From positions 3,038,001 through 3,102,000 of the forward strand of contig NZ_CP113949.1 in NCBI RefSeq assembly GCF_026810445.1: a DNA stretch of 64,000 nt. Reading direction: 5' to 3'. Both the position numbers and the translations under genes were made by a program. Below are positions 55,151 through 63,650 of this stretch, in pieces. The number at the start of each line of letters is the position of its first letter. The first letter of the stretch is position 1. This DNA is from Pseudomonas sp. BSw22131 (lineage in GTDB: Bacteria > Pseudomonadota > Gammaproteobacteria > Pseudomonadales > Pseudomonadaceae). The notes under the pieces were generated by a model, which worked only from the letters and a program-made list of their open reading frames with translations, was not told the origin of the DNA and searched no databases.

Positions 55151-55636
55151 ATGGGCAACAAGGGACTGTGCTTGACCCTTTTGATCAGCATCATCGCGCT
55201 GACCGGCTGCAAGCCAGACGCGCCCGTCAAGACCACCGGAGAAGCGCCAAGACCGCTGCAAACAACGGTCTGGAAACTCACCCAGCTTGATGTCGAAGGC
55301 GCGCCAGCCGCGCTGACGGATATCCCTCAGGACAGTCACGTCGGGTTTGTGATTTTCAACGCCCAGGACCAAAGCCTGATCGGATTCGCCGGTTGCCAGC
55401 AGATCGACGGCAGGTACAGCGTGACAGGGGAACGCCTGACTATCAGCGAGCTGGTCGCGACCGGCACGCGCTGCCACAACCCGCGTTTTGATCGCATCGG
55501 CGACCGCTTCATGCAGGCGCTGCGCGAGGCCACTGTTTACCGGCTGGGCAGCGACGACGCCCGGCTGGAGCTGAGGACCGGCGACACCCTGCGCGCCGTG
55601 CTGCTGTATCGCACGCCCAAGGAGTTCAAGTGGTGA
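55151..55636 (+). CDS. META/HslJ-type lipoprotein
   Basis: A 161-residue lipoprotein: type II signal 'LCLTLLISIIALTGC' with the lipidated Cys in LTGC, then a META-like domain ('TTVWKLTQLDVEGAPA', 'VGFVIFNAQDQSLIGFAGCQQIDGRYSVTGERLTISELVATGTRC', 'MQALREATVYRL'). It begins at ATG 55151 after AAGGAG. The META fold is also used by proteinase inhibitor-like and stress proteins. Within this cluster it could be an extra periplasmic protection factor or an accessory of the Tla3-like protein, whose start it overlaps by seven bases. This is inference. Confidence 0.85.
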   Translation: MGNKGLCLTLLISIIALTGCKPDAPVKTTGEAPRPLQTTVWKLTQLDVEGAPAALTDIPQDSHVGFVIFNAQDQSLIGFAGCQQIDGRYSVTGERLTISELVATGTRCHNPRFDRIGDRFMQALREATVYRLGSDDARLELRTGDTLRAVLLYRTPKEFKW

Positions 55637-57246
55637 CGCAGAACAACAACCTTCAAATCCCGGCTGCCCGCGTCAAAACACAAAGGACGCTTACCCAGCC
55701 TGAACTGACCTTCCCCAAAGGCTATTTCAGGGCAGCGGCAATCATCGCGAGTGTCGTTGCGAGCGTTCTCCTCGTCATCCGGCTGGTTCTGCACCTGAAC
55801 GGCACCTCCATGCGCGACATCAGCGGGCCGTTATACAGCGTCACCGCTTATGGCATTTTCACGCTGGTCATGATTTTCGCCCTGCACTCAACGATCAAAA
55901 TCCGGGGCCACAAAAGACAGGTCGACGCAGAGCTGCAGGCGCATCTGGCATGGCTGCGCGCCGAGAGCGAGCGCAGCTTCTCCCTGGACATACAAGGCCT
56001 GGGATTCGGAATGCAAGGTACGCGGCTGGGTCAGCTATGGGCCGAGTTGAGTGGCCAAGGCCAAAGTGGCGCCCGTGCAACATCCAGTGCAGAGCCGACA
56101 TCGGTCGCGCCGTTATCTGTGGTGGAACAGGCTGCTCGACACCGAAAATCAGCATTTCACGGCGCGGCCGCAAACGCAGTACGGTACTGGCCCGTGCCGA
56201 CGTTTGCCGTCAGATCCCCGCAGCCCGGTGGGGAAGACTGCCGTACAACGGACGTCATCAATCAGGGGCGCAACGCCGCGCTGTTAGGGCTGACGCTGTT
56301 TGTGGCCCAGGCCGATGAGCGCAGCACACACGCGCAGACCATGATCGAGCGCGTGTTTGGTTTCATGGAAGAACATCAGCGTGTGCCACAGGTGTTGCTC
56401 GTCACCGAGGAACAACGCACCGCGCAAAACACTGGCGCCCTGCTGCTGGCCCGACAGGACCGGGTGGACCATCTTGAGCCCTTCTCGACCCAAGACTCCC
56501 CCGACAACAACGACCCGAATACCTGGCTTGGCAAGCTCTGGGCGTTCTATTGGCAAGCGGACCGGGAGTTTGCGTTTGAACACGCCAACGCTCAGCGAGC
56601 ACCCGACACTGCCAGCCCTTGCACCCTGTCCTCCAGCTACTGGCAGGCAACACTTTCACGCCTTCGCGCCACGCTGAACGATCATAATTTGGGCGGTTTC
56701 GAATCCAGCCCATGGATACCCGTGCCATGGGCCGACCACCAGATCGCAGGATTCAAGGCCACACCTGTGCTCGGTTACCTGCATCGTCCTGTCAAGATTC
56801 CCGCCTGGCTTCAAACCGCTGCGGCAACGGAAGGCCTGTCGCCCATCGAAAGTCTGAAGCATGGCTGGATCCAGGCGATCAACACGCTGGCACTGGACGA
56901 GCGCCCGGTTCGGGTTTTCTACGACGGCCTGAATGATCTCCCAAGCCTCGCCCACTTCAGAGAAGCGATGTCTGAACTCAATCGCGAAGGCCACGGGCTG
57001 GACGTGTCGAGCAGCGCCGAGGGCTACGATCTAAGTCTGCACGCTGGCTACACAGGCGTGAGTGCTGCGCTATTGCTGATCAATCTCGCCACTGTGGCCA
57101 GTTATCAAAGCGGCGGCATCAGCGCGGTGGTCTACGGCGGTGCAGACCAGAGCGTGACGATTCAGATGGTCAGTCCGCCGTCTGTGGCGCGCAAGTCTGA
57201 AAACCTGCGCAACGGCACACCGCTCGATCCCTTTATCCAGGACTGA
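55630..57246 (+). CDS. Tla3-like T6SS lipase adaptor (DUF2875)
   Basis: A 538-residue protein with one N-terminal hydrophobic hairpin ('AAAIIASVVASVLLVIRLVLHL' and 'VTAYGIFTLVMIFALHS') followed by a large soluble domain containing 'RNAALLGLTLFVAQAD', 'LLVTEEQRTAQNTGALLLARQDRVD', 'HRPVKIPAWLQTAAATEGLSPIESLKHGW' and 'LLINLATVASYQSGGISAVVYGGADQSVTIQMVSPP'. This matches the DUF2875/Tla3 family, described as an adaptor for Tle lipases. Residues ~125-175 are compositionally odd (Ala/Ser/Arg/Gln-rich) and may be a diverged segment or contain a compensated frameshift. The start at 55630 is GTG. Confidence 0.8.
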   Translation: MVTQNNNLQIPAARVKTQRTLTQPELTFPKGYFRAAAIIASVVASVLLVIRLVLHLNGTSMRDISGPLYSVTAYGIFTLVMIFALHSTIKIRGHKRQVDAELQAHLAWLRAESERSFSLDIQGLGFGMQGTRLGQLWAELSGQGQSGARATSSAEPTSVAPLSVVEQAARHRKSAFHGAAANAVRYWPVPTFAVRSPQPGGEDCRTTDVINQGRNAALLGLTLFVAQADERSTHAQTMIERVFGFMEEHQRVPQVLLVTEEQRTAQNTGALLLARQDRVDHLEPFSTQDSPDNNDPNTWLGKLWAFYWQADREFAFEHANAQRAPDTASPCTLSSSYWQATLSRLRATLNDHNLGGFESSPWIPVPWADHQIAGFKATPVLGYLHRPVKIPAWLQTAAATEGLSPIESLKHGWIQAINTLALDERPVRVFYDGLNDLPSLAHFREAMSELNREGHGLDVSSSAEGYDLSLHAGYTGVSAALLLINLATVASYQSGGISAVVYGGADQSVTIQMVSPPSVARKSENLRNGTPLDPFIQD

Positions 57247-57335
57247 ATATCTGGAGCCGAGAGACGATCCTTGCCAATGGCTGACGCCGCCCGACAGATC
57301 GGATCAGCATCGAGAGCTCGAACCGGCCGCTCGGC

Positions 57336-58733
57336 TCACGGCAACCGCTCACGCACCAAGGCGTTTCGGATGATGACCAGCACCGACTCAATGTCCTGGG
57401 ACCAATCCGCCGTGCCGCTGATGCGCAATCGTTGCTGGTGCAAACCGCGCACGCTGAACAGCTCACCCGGCGCCACCACGATGCGCTGCTCCAGCAGTCG
57501 CTCGAACACCCGGGCCATGTCGACCCGGTGCACGCTTTCAAGCCAGAGCGTAGCGCCGCCCTGGGGTGCGTCGAAACGCACATCGTCGCCCAGAAAGTGC
57601 TCAACCATCGTTCCCAGCGTGGCGAGCCGAGACCTGAGCGCGCCACGCAGCAACTGCAAGTGACTGTCGAACTGCCCGCTGCTGCACAGACGCGCGATAG
57701 CTTTCTGGCGAATCAACGGCAGACGGAAAGAGCGCAGCAGAAATTGCTGATGCCACAGATCCCGTGAATGGCGGCTGAGCAGATAACCGAACGGCGCTTC
57801 GAGCCCGATCAGCCGATCAAAAGTACCGATGATCAGCAATCGCTGTGGATCGATCAGATCACGCAGGCGGCCGGACGCCGGTTCGAAACCCAGTTCACTG
57901 TGACTGTCGTTCTCCAGCACCCAAAGCCCTTGCCGGTTGAGCACATCGGCCAGCGCCTGGCGCTGGTCCGCTGCCTGAACCTGGCCGCGAACGGGGTCGA
58001 GATGAGAGGCAAAAATCGCCAGCTTGATGTTTTGCTGCTGCAACACGGCCTCCAGCTGATCGAGATCGAGCTGCCCGTCCGCGTTGACCACGCACTCCAC
58101 CACCCGGATGTTGAACGCCTGGAGCGTGCGCAAAATGCTCCAGCCACAAGGCGATTCCACCAGCACCGTGCCGCCCGCCAGTTGCAGGGCCTCAAGGACG
58201 GTTTTGAGCATGCCGGTCTTGTCTGGTCCGACAAACACGTTGTCGGGATGCCAGCAATGCTCGGTCGATGACGTGTAGCGGGCGGCGAGCGCGCTGCGCA
58301 GCTCGATATCGCCGAACGGCTGAAAACGCGGGTCGGGTTGGCAGGGGTATTGACGCATGAGCTCACGCTCAAGGTTCAGCAGCGGCCCGTCCAGCGATTG
58401 CAGCAAGGTCGGCTCATCGGCGCCGAATACGAACATGTCCGGGCGCCTGGCGCTGGCCTGATAGCGGCCCAGCAGATCGTTGCCTTCGCAAGGGATGTCA
58501 TGGCACGGACTGGGCAACGCGTAGTAACCGGATTTGGGCACCGAGCAGATGCGCCCTTCTTTCTCCAGCAGCGAGTACGCCGCCTGAACCGTGGAGATCG
58601 ATACACGCAGTCGTCGCGCCAACAACCTCAATGACGGCAGGCGCACGGCCGGACCGCTCTGCAGCTCATTGATCAGCCGCAGCAGGTAGCGATAGACCAG
58701 TTGGTAGGCAAAATCGTGTTTGTTGTTATTCAT
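57336..58733 (-). CDS. MocR/GntR-like regulator lacking the PLP lysine
   Basis: A 465-residue protein with a GntR winged helix at residues ~10-72 ('RLPSLRLLARRLRVSISTVQAAYSLLEKEGRICSVPKSGYY') and a fold-type I aminotransferase-like domain at ~100-460. Expected landmarks are partly present: 'VFVGPDKTGMLKTVL', Asp276 in 'WVLENDSHSELGF' and 'QQRLRISGTADW' (carboxylate Arg). The cofactor-lysine segment, usually GTFSK in this family, reads GTFDRLIG, so the Schiff-base Lys is replaced by Arg307. The start overlaps the stop of the PP-loop gene by eight bases. It may sense a ligand without PLP, or it may have a degenerate cofactor site. Confidence 0.85.
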   Translation of the reverse strand: MNNNKHDFAYQLVYRYLLRLINELQSGPAVRLPSLRLLARRLRVSISTVQAAYSLLEKEGRICSVPKSGYYALPSPCHDIPCEGNDLLGRYQASARRPDMFVFGADEPTLLQSLDGPLLNLERELMRQYPCQPDPRFQPFGDIELRSALAARYTSSTEHCWHPDNVFVGPDKTGMLKTVLEALQLAGGTVLVESPCGWSILRTLQAFNIRVVECVVNADGQLDLDQLEAVLQQQNIKLAIFASHLDPVRGQVQAADQRQALADVLNRQGLWVLENDSHSELGFEPASGRLRDLIDPQRLLIIGTFDRLIGLEAPFGYLLSRHSRDLWHQQFLLRSFRLPLIRQKAIARLCSSGQFDSHLQLLRGALRSRLATLGTMVEHFLGDDVRFDAPQGGATLWLESVHRVDMARVFERLLEQRIVVAPGELFSVRGLHQQRLRISGTADWSQDIESVLVIIRNALVRERLP

Positions 58734-60195
58734 GCGGGTTCACCTCTCCATGTGCCTGCGCAAGGTCCGTCGCCGGGACCCGCGCGATCACCGAGTGTTC
58801 GTCAATGGGATTAGCGCGTTGTTTGCCGTAGAGGTTTCGCAGGTCTTTGAGGGTCAGGCCGCTGACATCGACCAGCCACTGGATGACCTGGTCGGGCGCG
58901 GCACGCCCGGATAACGCTCGGTGCAAGTCGCTCAGCGCGACCAGCATGCCCGGGTGGCAGCGGCGCAAAAACGCTTCCAGCGCCGCGCCCTCCTCAACGA
59001 AAGGCGCGAACAGCAAACAGATCAGTTGCGTCTCGCTCAACCCAAACGCTTCTTGCGCGTAACCATTAGCCAGCGAGCGTCTGGCTGCGAGCTTTTCAGG
59101 GTCGTCGTAAGCCGCCAACGCCTGCTCCAGGAGACGCTTGGGCATGTGCTTGCGGCGCATAAGCGCTTTCGCCAGTTCAAGGTATTGAGTGATCCCCAGC
59201 GCGTAATCCAGGCCCAATATGAACTCGCTCTTGAGGCCTTGCATGTGCGCCATGAGCAACGGATTGGCGCAATCGGACTCATTGAGGCTGAACGCCAGGT
59301 CGTCGAACCGGAAGCCGAGGAACTCGGTCAGCAATGCCCAGTGCTGTTCAACCCGGGCACCAATCAGGTCTGAGACGGAAAGAAAGTACGGCACACGGGG
59401 TTTGTCACCCCGCGCAGCAGCCCGCGTGATGATATTTGAGGGCTGGAACTCTTCTGCGTACAACTCGCTGTAGTAAGCCCGGCTGATGCGGTCGAGGGAT
59501 TTGAGGGTGGCACTGAAGGTCGGGTTTTCCCAGTCCACCCCCGGTTGGCCGGTGCGCTGCGCCAGCTGCATGATCCATGTCGCATAATGCTTTTGTTCTT
59601 TGAGCGAGTCCCCGCTGATGACCGCGTCGACGCCCTCGCCCCACGTCGCGGCGAGCCCGAGAAATTCCGCCATGCCCAGGTAGCAACTGTTGAAGAAGGT
59701 GTTCTGCCCGTCGTCTGCGGTCAGATGGCCGCTGAGCAACATGTCGGACCGGTTCTGTTCAAGACCTGCGATGGAAAGCGGCAGCTCTCGCTCGAAAGCC
59801 TGCACGTACTGATGATCGACCACCAGCAACTCGACGCGTGGGTCGTCATGCAGAAACAGCGCGCAGTAACACCGGTCAATATTGTCCATCACCGCCGAGG
59901 TCATACCGGCGTGCCGCATATTGGCGACTCTCAAATTGAATGAGTTCATTGATCGGCTGGCAATGCTCAACTGAGCGGCACGCAGGAATGCGAGGGTGTA
60001 GGCGCTGTCCTTGCCGCCGCTGAACGGCACCAGCACAGTGAAGCTGCCGATCTGCTCGATGCCACCGGCCTTGACGATCAAACGCTGAATCAGCAGCTGG
60101 AGTGTCGTTCGTTCCGCACGATCAAAGTAGCCGGTCAAGCGCTGCAACACTTGCTGATAGACGTAATTCATTGCCTGTTCGTGGATGGAACTCAT
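58726..60195 (-). CDS. PP-loop ATP pyrophosphatase, unknown function
   Basis: A 489-residue protein with the PP-loop 'LVPFSGGKDSAYTL' (SGGKDS, residues 59-64), the ATP alpha-beta cleaving motif of the N-type ATP pyrophosphatase/asparagine synthetase/TilS superfamily. Further unusual motifs are 'LLSGHLTADDGQNTFFNSCYLGMAEFLG', 'VISGDSLKEQKHY' and 'FSLNESDCANPLLMAHMQGL'. I do not recognise the subfamily; it is not QueC, TtcA, TilS, GuaA or WbpG by its visible motifs. The ATG at 60195 has AGGTG upstream; an open frame to 60351 has no site. It is the first gene of a two-gene operon with the MocR-like regulator and is preceded by a 600-base AT-richer gap. Confidence 0.8.
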   Translation of the reverse strand: MSSIHEQAMNYVYQQVLQRLTGYFDRAERTTLQLLIQRLIVKAGGIEQIGSFTVLVPFSGGKDSAYTLAFLRAAQLSIASRSMNSFNLRVANMRHAGMTSAVMDNIDRCYCALFLHDDPRVELLVVDHQYVQAFERELPLSIAGLEQNRSDMLLSGHLTADDGQNTFFNSCYLGMAEFLGLAATWGEGVDAVISGDSLKEQKHYATWIMQLAQRTGQPGVDWENPTFSATLKSLDRISRAYYSELYAEEFQPSNIITRAAARGDKPRVPYFLSVSDLIGARVEQHWALLTEFLGFRFDDLAFSLNESDCANPLLMAHMQGLKSEFILGLDYALGITQYLELAKALMRRKHMPKRLLEQALAAYDDPEKLAARRSLANGYAQEAFGLSETQLICLLFAPFVEEGAALEAFLRRCHPGMLVALSDLHRALSGRAAPDQVIQWLVDVSGLTLKDLRNLYGKQRANPIDEHSVIARVPATDLAQAHGEVNPHE

Positions 60196-60699
60196 GGTTT
60201 CGCACCTGTGTTGCAACAGCACGGGTATCGACGTAATTGATTGCAGCCACCAATCTTCTACGACCAGATACTTATTGAGAGACCGCCTATCCAGCGGCCA
60301 CGCGTGACGTTCTAACTCATTAATTAAACCGATTATCAGGACGGGCAACATCCGACACTGAAGTTCGGTAGCCGTTGGGGAATAAGCGCGAAGCAGGCGG
60401 GTTTAGTCCGCGATGCATGAGGGTGAGATGCCTGAAGCTGTTGGCTGCAGGCGGCGTGACGAGCTTTATTTATATAAAGCGCAAGCGAACAGAGAGATAA
60501 ATAAAATCGCGACATGACTCATTCCCTGAGTAGTGATTGTCGAACTATTATCGGCGCTCGCCTGACAAATACAAGGTACAGATCGCCGACAAAACACCAC
60601 TCAACTTTCGCCCTGAATGCCCAAAACTTAAACATCGGCGTTTAATGCGCATGCCTTTATGACGCTGTTTATAGTTTATTGATAGCGATAGCAAATGAG

Positions 60700-60719
60700 T
60701 GTTTAAAATGATTTAAACA
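60700..60719. promoter_or_regulatory. Palindrome with GTTTAAA half-sites
   Basis: TGTTTAAA-ATGA-TTTAAACA, with perfect 8-bp arms. A third TTTAAACA follows at 60724-60731 and another (CTTAAACA) lies near 60627. The clustering suggests an operator. Confidence 0.4.
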
Positions 60720-60734
60720 TTTTTTAAACACACA

Positions 60735-60770
60735 ACAAAAAGCCTTCCTGTAGTCGCGGGAAGGCTTTGA
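60735..60770 (-). terminator. Terminator after quinone oxidoreductase
   Basis: Stem AAAGCCTTCC (60739-60748) / GGAAGGCTTT (60759-60768), with a T-run on the minus strand, 46 bases past the oxidoreductase stop. Confidence 0.8.
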
Positions 60771-60813
60771 AGGGGCGGAGCTGTTAAACGTCAACGAGCG
60801 CGATTAAAGGCGC

Positions 60814-61836
60814 TCAGGCAGGCTCGACTTCGAGCACTGCGCGGCCGCCAACTGGGCAACCGTCCATGTAGCGGTGAGCTTCAACGATGTCGGCGAATGG
60901 AAAAACCCGCGTGATTTGCGGCACAAGCACTCGGTCTGCCGTCATCTGGTTGATGTCGCGCAATGCACGTTTCAACGCTTCTTCATCCTGGCAGATGCCC
61001 AGCTCGGGTTTACCGGCGAAGTTACCCACGCAGTGAACGAAAAACTGAATGTTCTTCTGGAACGCTGCACAGGCCGGGAACGGCGTCTGATTGCCACCCT
61101 GCAAACCGTAAAGCACCAGACTGCCACGCGGCGCCAGCACATCGCCCAGAATCGACATCTGTGGGCCGCCCAGACCATCGAAGACCACATCCACACCGCG
61201 GTTGTCGGTGTATTTGTTGATGGCCATCAACAGGTCCTGCTCCTCAGTGACCACCACCTTGTCAGCACCCAACGACATCAGATACTCACGCGACGCTTCG
61301 GTTTTGGTCGCCGCAATGACTTTCACGCCAAGGGCTTTGCCGAGCTGGACGAACGCGGGGCCGACGCAATGACTCGCATCGGTAACCAACGCGGTCTGGC
61401 CGGGTTTGACGCGGGCAAGATCAACGAACGCAAAGTAGGCAACCAGGAACGGCGTGTAATGCACGCTGGCCTCGACCGGCGACAAGATGTCCGGATAACG
61501 GGTCAGTGAAGTGCGCGGCAACACGATTGACTCGCCATAAACCGGGTGTGCATTGGGATCGGCGGAAGGGAAACTGGCAACTTTATCGCCGATTTTCAGG
61601 TCGCTGACGCCATCACCGATAGCGGTGACCACGCCTGCCATTTCAGAACCAAGGCCGGCGGGTAAACGCGCCTGAGAAGAAGCCAGATTCTGACGCCACA
61701 GAACGTCATACCACGAGACACCGATGGCCTGAACGCGCACCTGCACCTCGCCGGGTGCCGGCATCGCAGCCGGATGCTCTTCTATCTTGAGCACCTCGGC
61801 CGGGCCAAATTGATGAAAACGGATCGTGCGGGACAT
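60814..61836 (-). CDS. Zinc-independent quinone oxidoreductase (MDR family)
   Basis: A 340-residue medium-chain reductase of the NADPH:quinone oxidoreductase type. It has 'QFGPAEVLKIEEHPAAMPAPGEVQVRVQAIGVSWYDVLWR' and 'GLGSEMAGVVTAIGDGVSDLKIGDKVASFP' in the GroES-like domain and a Rossmann domain ('ALVTDASHCVGPAFVQLGKALGVKVIAATKT'), where the usual A-G-V-G-x-x-A appears as SHCVGPA. Zinc ligands are absent. The product would reduce quinones or enones with NADPH. It is divergent from a LysR gene that probably regulates it; the 368-base gap contains LysR-type T-N11-A sites, for example around 61900-61920. Confidence 0.9.
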   Translation of the reverse strand: MSRTIRFHQFGPAEVLKIEEHPAAMPAPGEVQVRVQAIGVSWYDVLWRQNLASSQARLPAGLGSEMAGVVTAIGDGVSDLKIGDKVASFPSADPNAHPVYGESIVLPRTSLTRYPDILSPVEASVHYTPFLVAYFAFVDLARVKPGQTALVTDASHCVGPAFVQLGKALGVKVIAATKTEASREYLMSLGADKVVVTEEQDLLMAINKYTDNRGVDVVFDGLGGPQMSILGDVLAPRGSLVLYGLQGGNQTPFPACAAFQKNIQFFVHCVGNFAGKPELGICQDEEALKRALRDINQMTADRVLVPQITRVFPFADIVEAHRYMDGCPVGGRAVLEVEPA

Positions 61837-62204
61837 TTCGAACCTCGCCTTATGGACCTTGATGCCACGAACTCTATCCGGGCTCTGCCGGTAACACTAT
61901 CAGTGGCTATTAATAGTCGACATGCCTGTCATCGATTCTGCTACAAATTGTCAGGCTATTAGATAACCATCGAACGCCTGGGTATTCAAGGCGGCCATTG
62001 TTGGCATCCGGACACGACATTGCAAGTCGCCACCTGTTTTCCTGACCAGCGTTCGGCACAACGGACTTTGGGCGCCCGAGATGTATTTTATCGATGCAGC
62101 CACTCGTCGTTTGCTCGTACTATTGCGAGCTGAGCTTGCGTGGTGCCCCCGACAGCGGGCACCTGTGAATCACTGCATCGCCCAACGGCCCGAGACCTAT
62201 CGTC
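61837..62204. other. Divergent promoter region
   Basis: 368 bases between the oxidoreductase and LysR genes. AT-rich patches near 61905-61975 (for example TGGCTATTAATAGTCGAC) are candidate promoter and regulator-binding sequences. No gene is seen. Confidence 0.45.
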
Positions 62205-63119
62205 ATGAATCGTAACGACCTGCGTCGCGTTGACCTCAATCTGCTGATCGTCTTCGAAACCCTCATGCACGAGCGCAGCGTGACCCGTGCCGCAGAAAAG
62301 CTGTTCCTCGGGCAGCCTGCAATCAGCGCGGCGCTCTCGCGTTTGCGTGGTTTGTTCGATGATCCATTGTTTGTGCGCACCGGGCGCAGCATGGAGCCGA
62401 CCGCCCGCGCCATCGAGATTTTCGGCCTGCTGTCCCCTGCCCTCGACTCCATCTCCACTGCCGTCAGTCGCGCCGCTGACTTTGACCCGGCGACCAGCAC
62501 GGCGGTGTTTCGTATCGGCCTGTCCGACGACGCAGAATTTGCGTTGTTGCCCACACTGCTCAAGCGCCTGCGCTCAGAGGCGCCCGGCATCGTGTTGGTA
62601 GTGCGGCGGGTCAATTACATCCTCATGCCGGCCTTGTTGTCGTCAGGGGAGATTTCCATCGGCGTCAGCTACACCGATGACCTGCCCGCCAACGCCAAAC
62701 GCAAGGTACTGCGCCGAAGCACCCCCAAGCTGCTGCGCGCCGACACCATGCCAGGGGCCCTGAGCCTGGACGATTTCTGCGCCCGCCCGCACGCGTTGGT
62801 TTCCTACTCCGGTGACCTGGGAGGTTTCATCGATGAGTACCTGGAAAAGCTCGGTCGCAAACGCCACGTGGTGCTCGCGGTGCCCCAGTTCAACGGCTTG
62901 TCCACCCTGCTGGCTGGCACCGACATCATCGCCACGGTGCCCGACTACGCAGCAGCCGTGCTCACCGCTGCCGGGGGCGTACGCTCCGAGGAGCTGCCCA
63001 TCGAGTCGCGCACCTTTGAGCTGCACATGGCCTGGCGTGGCTCGCAGGACAACGACCCCGGTGAGCGATGGCTGCGCTCGCGGATTCAGATGTTTTTCGG
63101 GGATCCGGACAGTCTTTGA
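62205..63119 (+). CDS. LysR-family transcriptional regulator
   Basis: A 304-residue LysR protein with an N-terminal winged helix ('LRRVDLNLLIVFETLMHERSVTRAAEKLFLGQPAISAALSRLRGLFDDPLFVRTGRSMEPT'), a linker, and the effector-binding domain ('FRIGLSDDAEFALLPTLLKRLRSEAPGIVLVVRRV', 'VPQFNGLSTLLAGTDIIATVPDYAA'). It resembles the NodD/MexT-like branch that regulates adjacent oxidoreductases. It is divergent from the quinone oxidoreductase, its most likely target. The effector is unknown. Confidence 0.93.
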   Translation: MNRNDLRRVDLNLLIVFETLMHERSVTRAAEKLFLGQPAISAALSRLRGLFDDPLFVRTGRSMEPTARAIEIFGLLSPALDSISTAVSRAADFDPATSTAVFRIGLSDDAEFALLPTLLKRLRSEAPGIVLVVRRVNYILMPALLSSGEISIGVSYTDDLPANAKRKVLRRSTPKLLRADTMPGALSLDDFCARPHALVSYSGDLGGFIDEYLEKLGRKRHVVLAVPQFNGLSTLLAGTDIIATVPDYAAAVLTAAGGVRSEELPIESRTFELHMAWRGSQDNDPGERWLRSRIQMFFGDPDSL

Positions 63120-63568
63120 TCGGCGCGACCAGCCGAGCGTTGCCTAGACGTCTTTTCACAAAGCCCGCCAGCGTCATTAACGCGCTCGCAGATAAACGTG
63201 TTTTTGTTATCGCTTTCAAGCGATCAATAGCGTTTTCACATACGCCTGCCATCAAACCCGGCGACTTTCTGCAATTCAACGCGTTGATCGCACCGATCGT
63301 TGTCGCTACCCGGCAAGAGCCGGGCATGCTGGTCTACGGATACGGCGTTAACGAAGATCAAAGCGTTGCGCACATTCTTGAGCGCTACAACGTCGAATCC
63401 GTTGTCAGCCACGTAGACACGACCTTTGCGCCGTTCGGTAAACGCTTCCTCGAACTGTGCACCATCATCCGCCTGGTCGTGTACGGCAAACCTGATGCCG
63501 AGATCCGTAAACGCCTGGATCCGTTCGGCGCGGTCTACATGACCCCGTTCGAAGGCTTCAGCCGCTAA
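63120..63568 (+). pseudogene. Quinol monooxygenase-like fragment
   Basis: From about 63245 the frame reads 'IKPGDFLQFNALIAPIVVATRQEPGMLVYGYGVNEDQSVAHILERYN', typical of the antibiotic biosynthesis monooxygenase (ABM) fold, followed by 'HVDTTFAPFGKRFLELCTI' and 'RKRLDPFGAVYMTPFEGFSR'. The open frame extends back to 63068 inside the LysR gene, but residues before ~63240 do not resemble the family and no suitable start with a ribosome site is seen near the domain. It is probably a gene with a broken N-terminus; an unusual start cannot be excluded. Confidence 0.6.
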
Positions 63569-63620
63569 CCGGATTGATAGGAGCAGATTCACGCAGCGAA
63601 CGGGCAAAAGCGCGCCTGAT

Positions 63621-63648
63621 GCGTATGGCGTATGGCGTATGGCGTATG
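63621..63648. repeat. Four tandem copies of GCGTATG
   Basis: GCGTATG is repeated four times without variation (63621-63648), immediately before the nitroreductase remnant. Confidence 0.9.
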
Positions 63649-63650
63649 GC

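Larger units (their letters stand above)
60196..60813. other. Long gap upstream of the PP-loop gene
   Basis: 618 bases without a supported gene. The sequence is visibly more AT-rich than its surroundings between about 60460 and 60740 and contains repeated GTTTAAA-type motifs, one perfect palindrome (60700-60719) and a terminator (60735-60770). It must contain the promoter of the PP-loop operon. Confidence 0.5.

Noticed and set aside
63621..63648. Possible CRISPR or phase-variation promoter repeat
   Set aside because: Repeat units are 7 bp without spacers, so not CRISPR; no intact gene lies downstream to be phase-varied.
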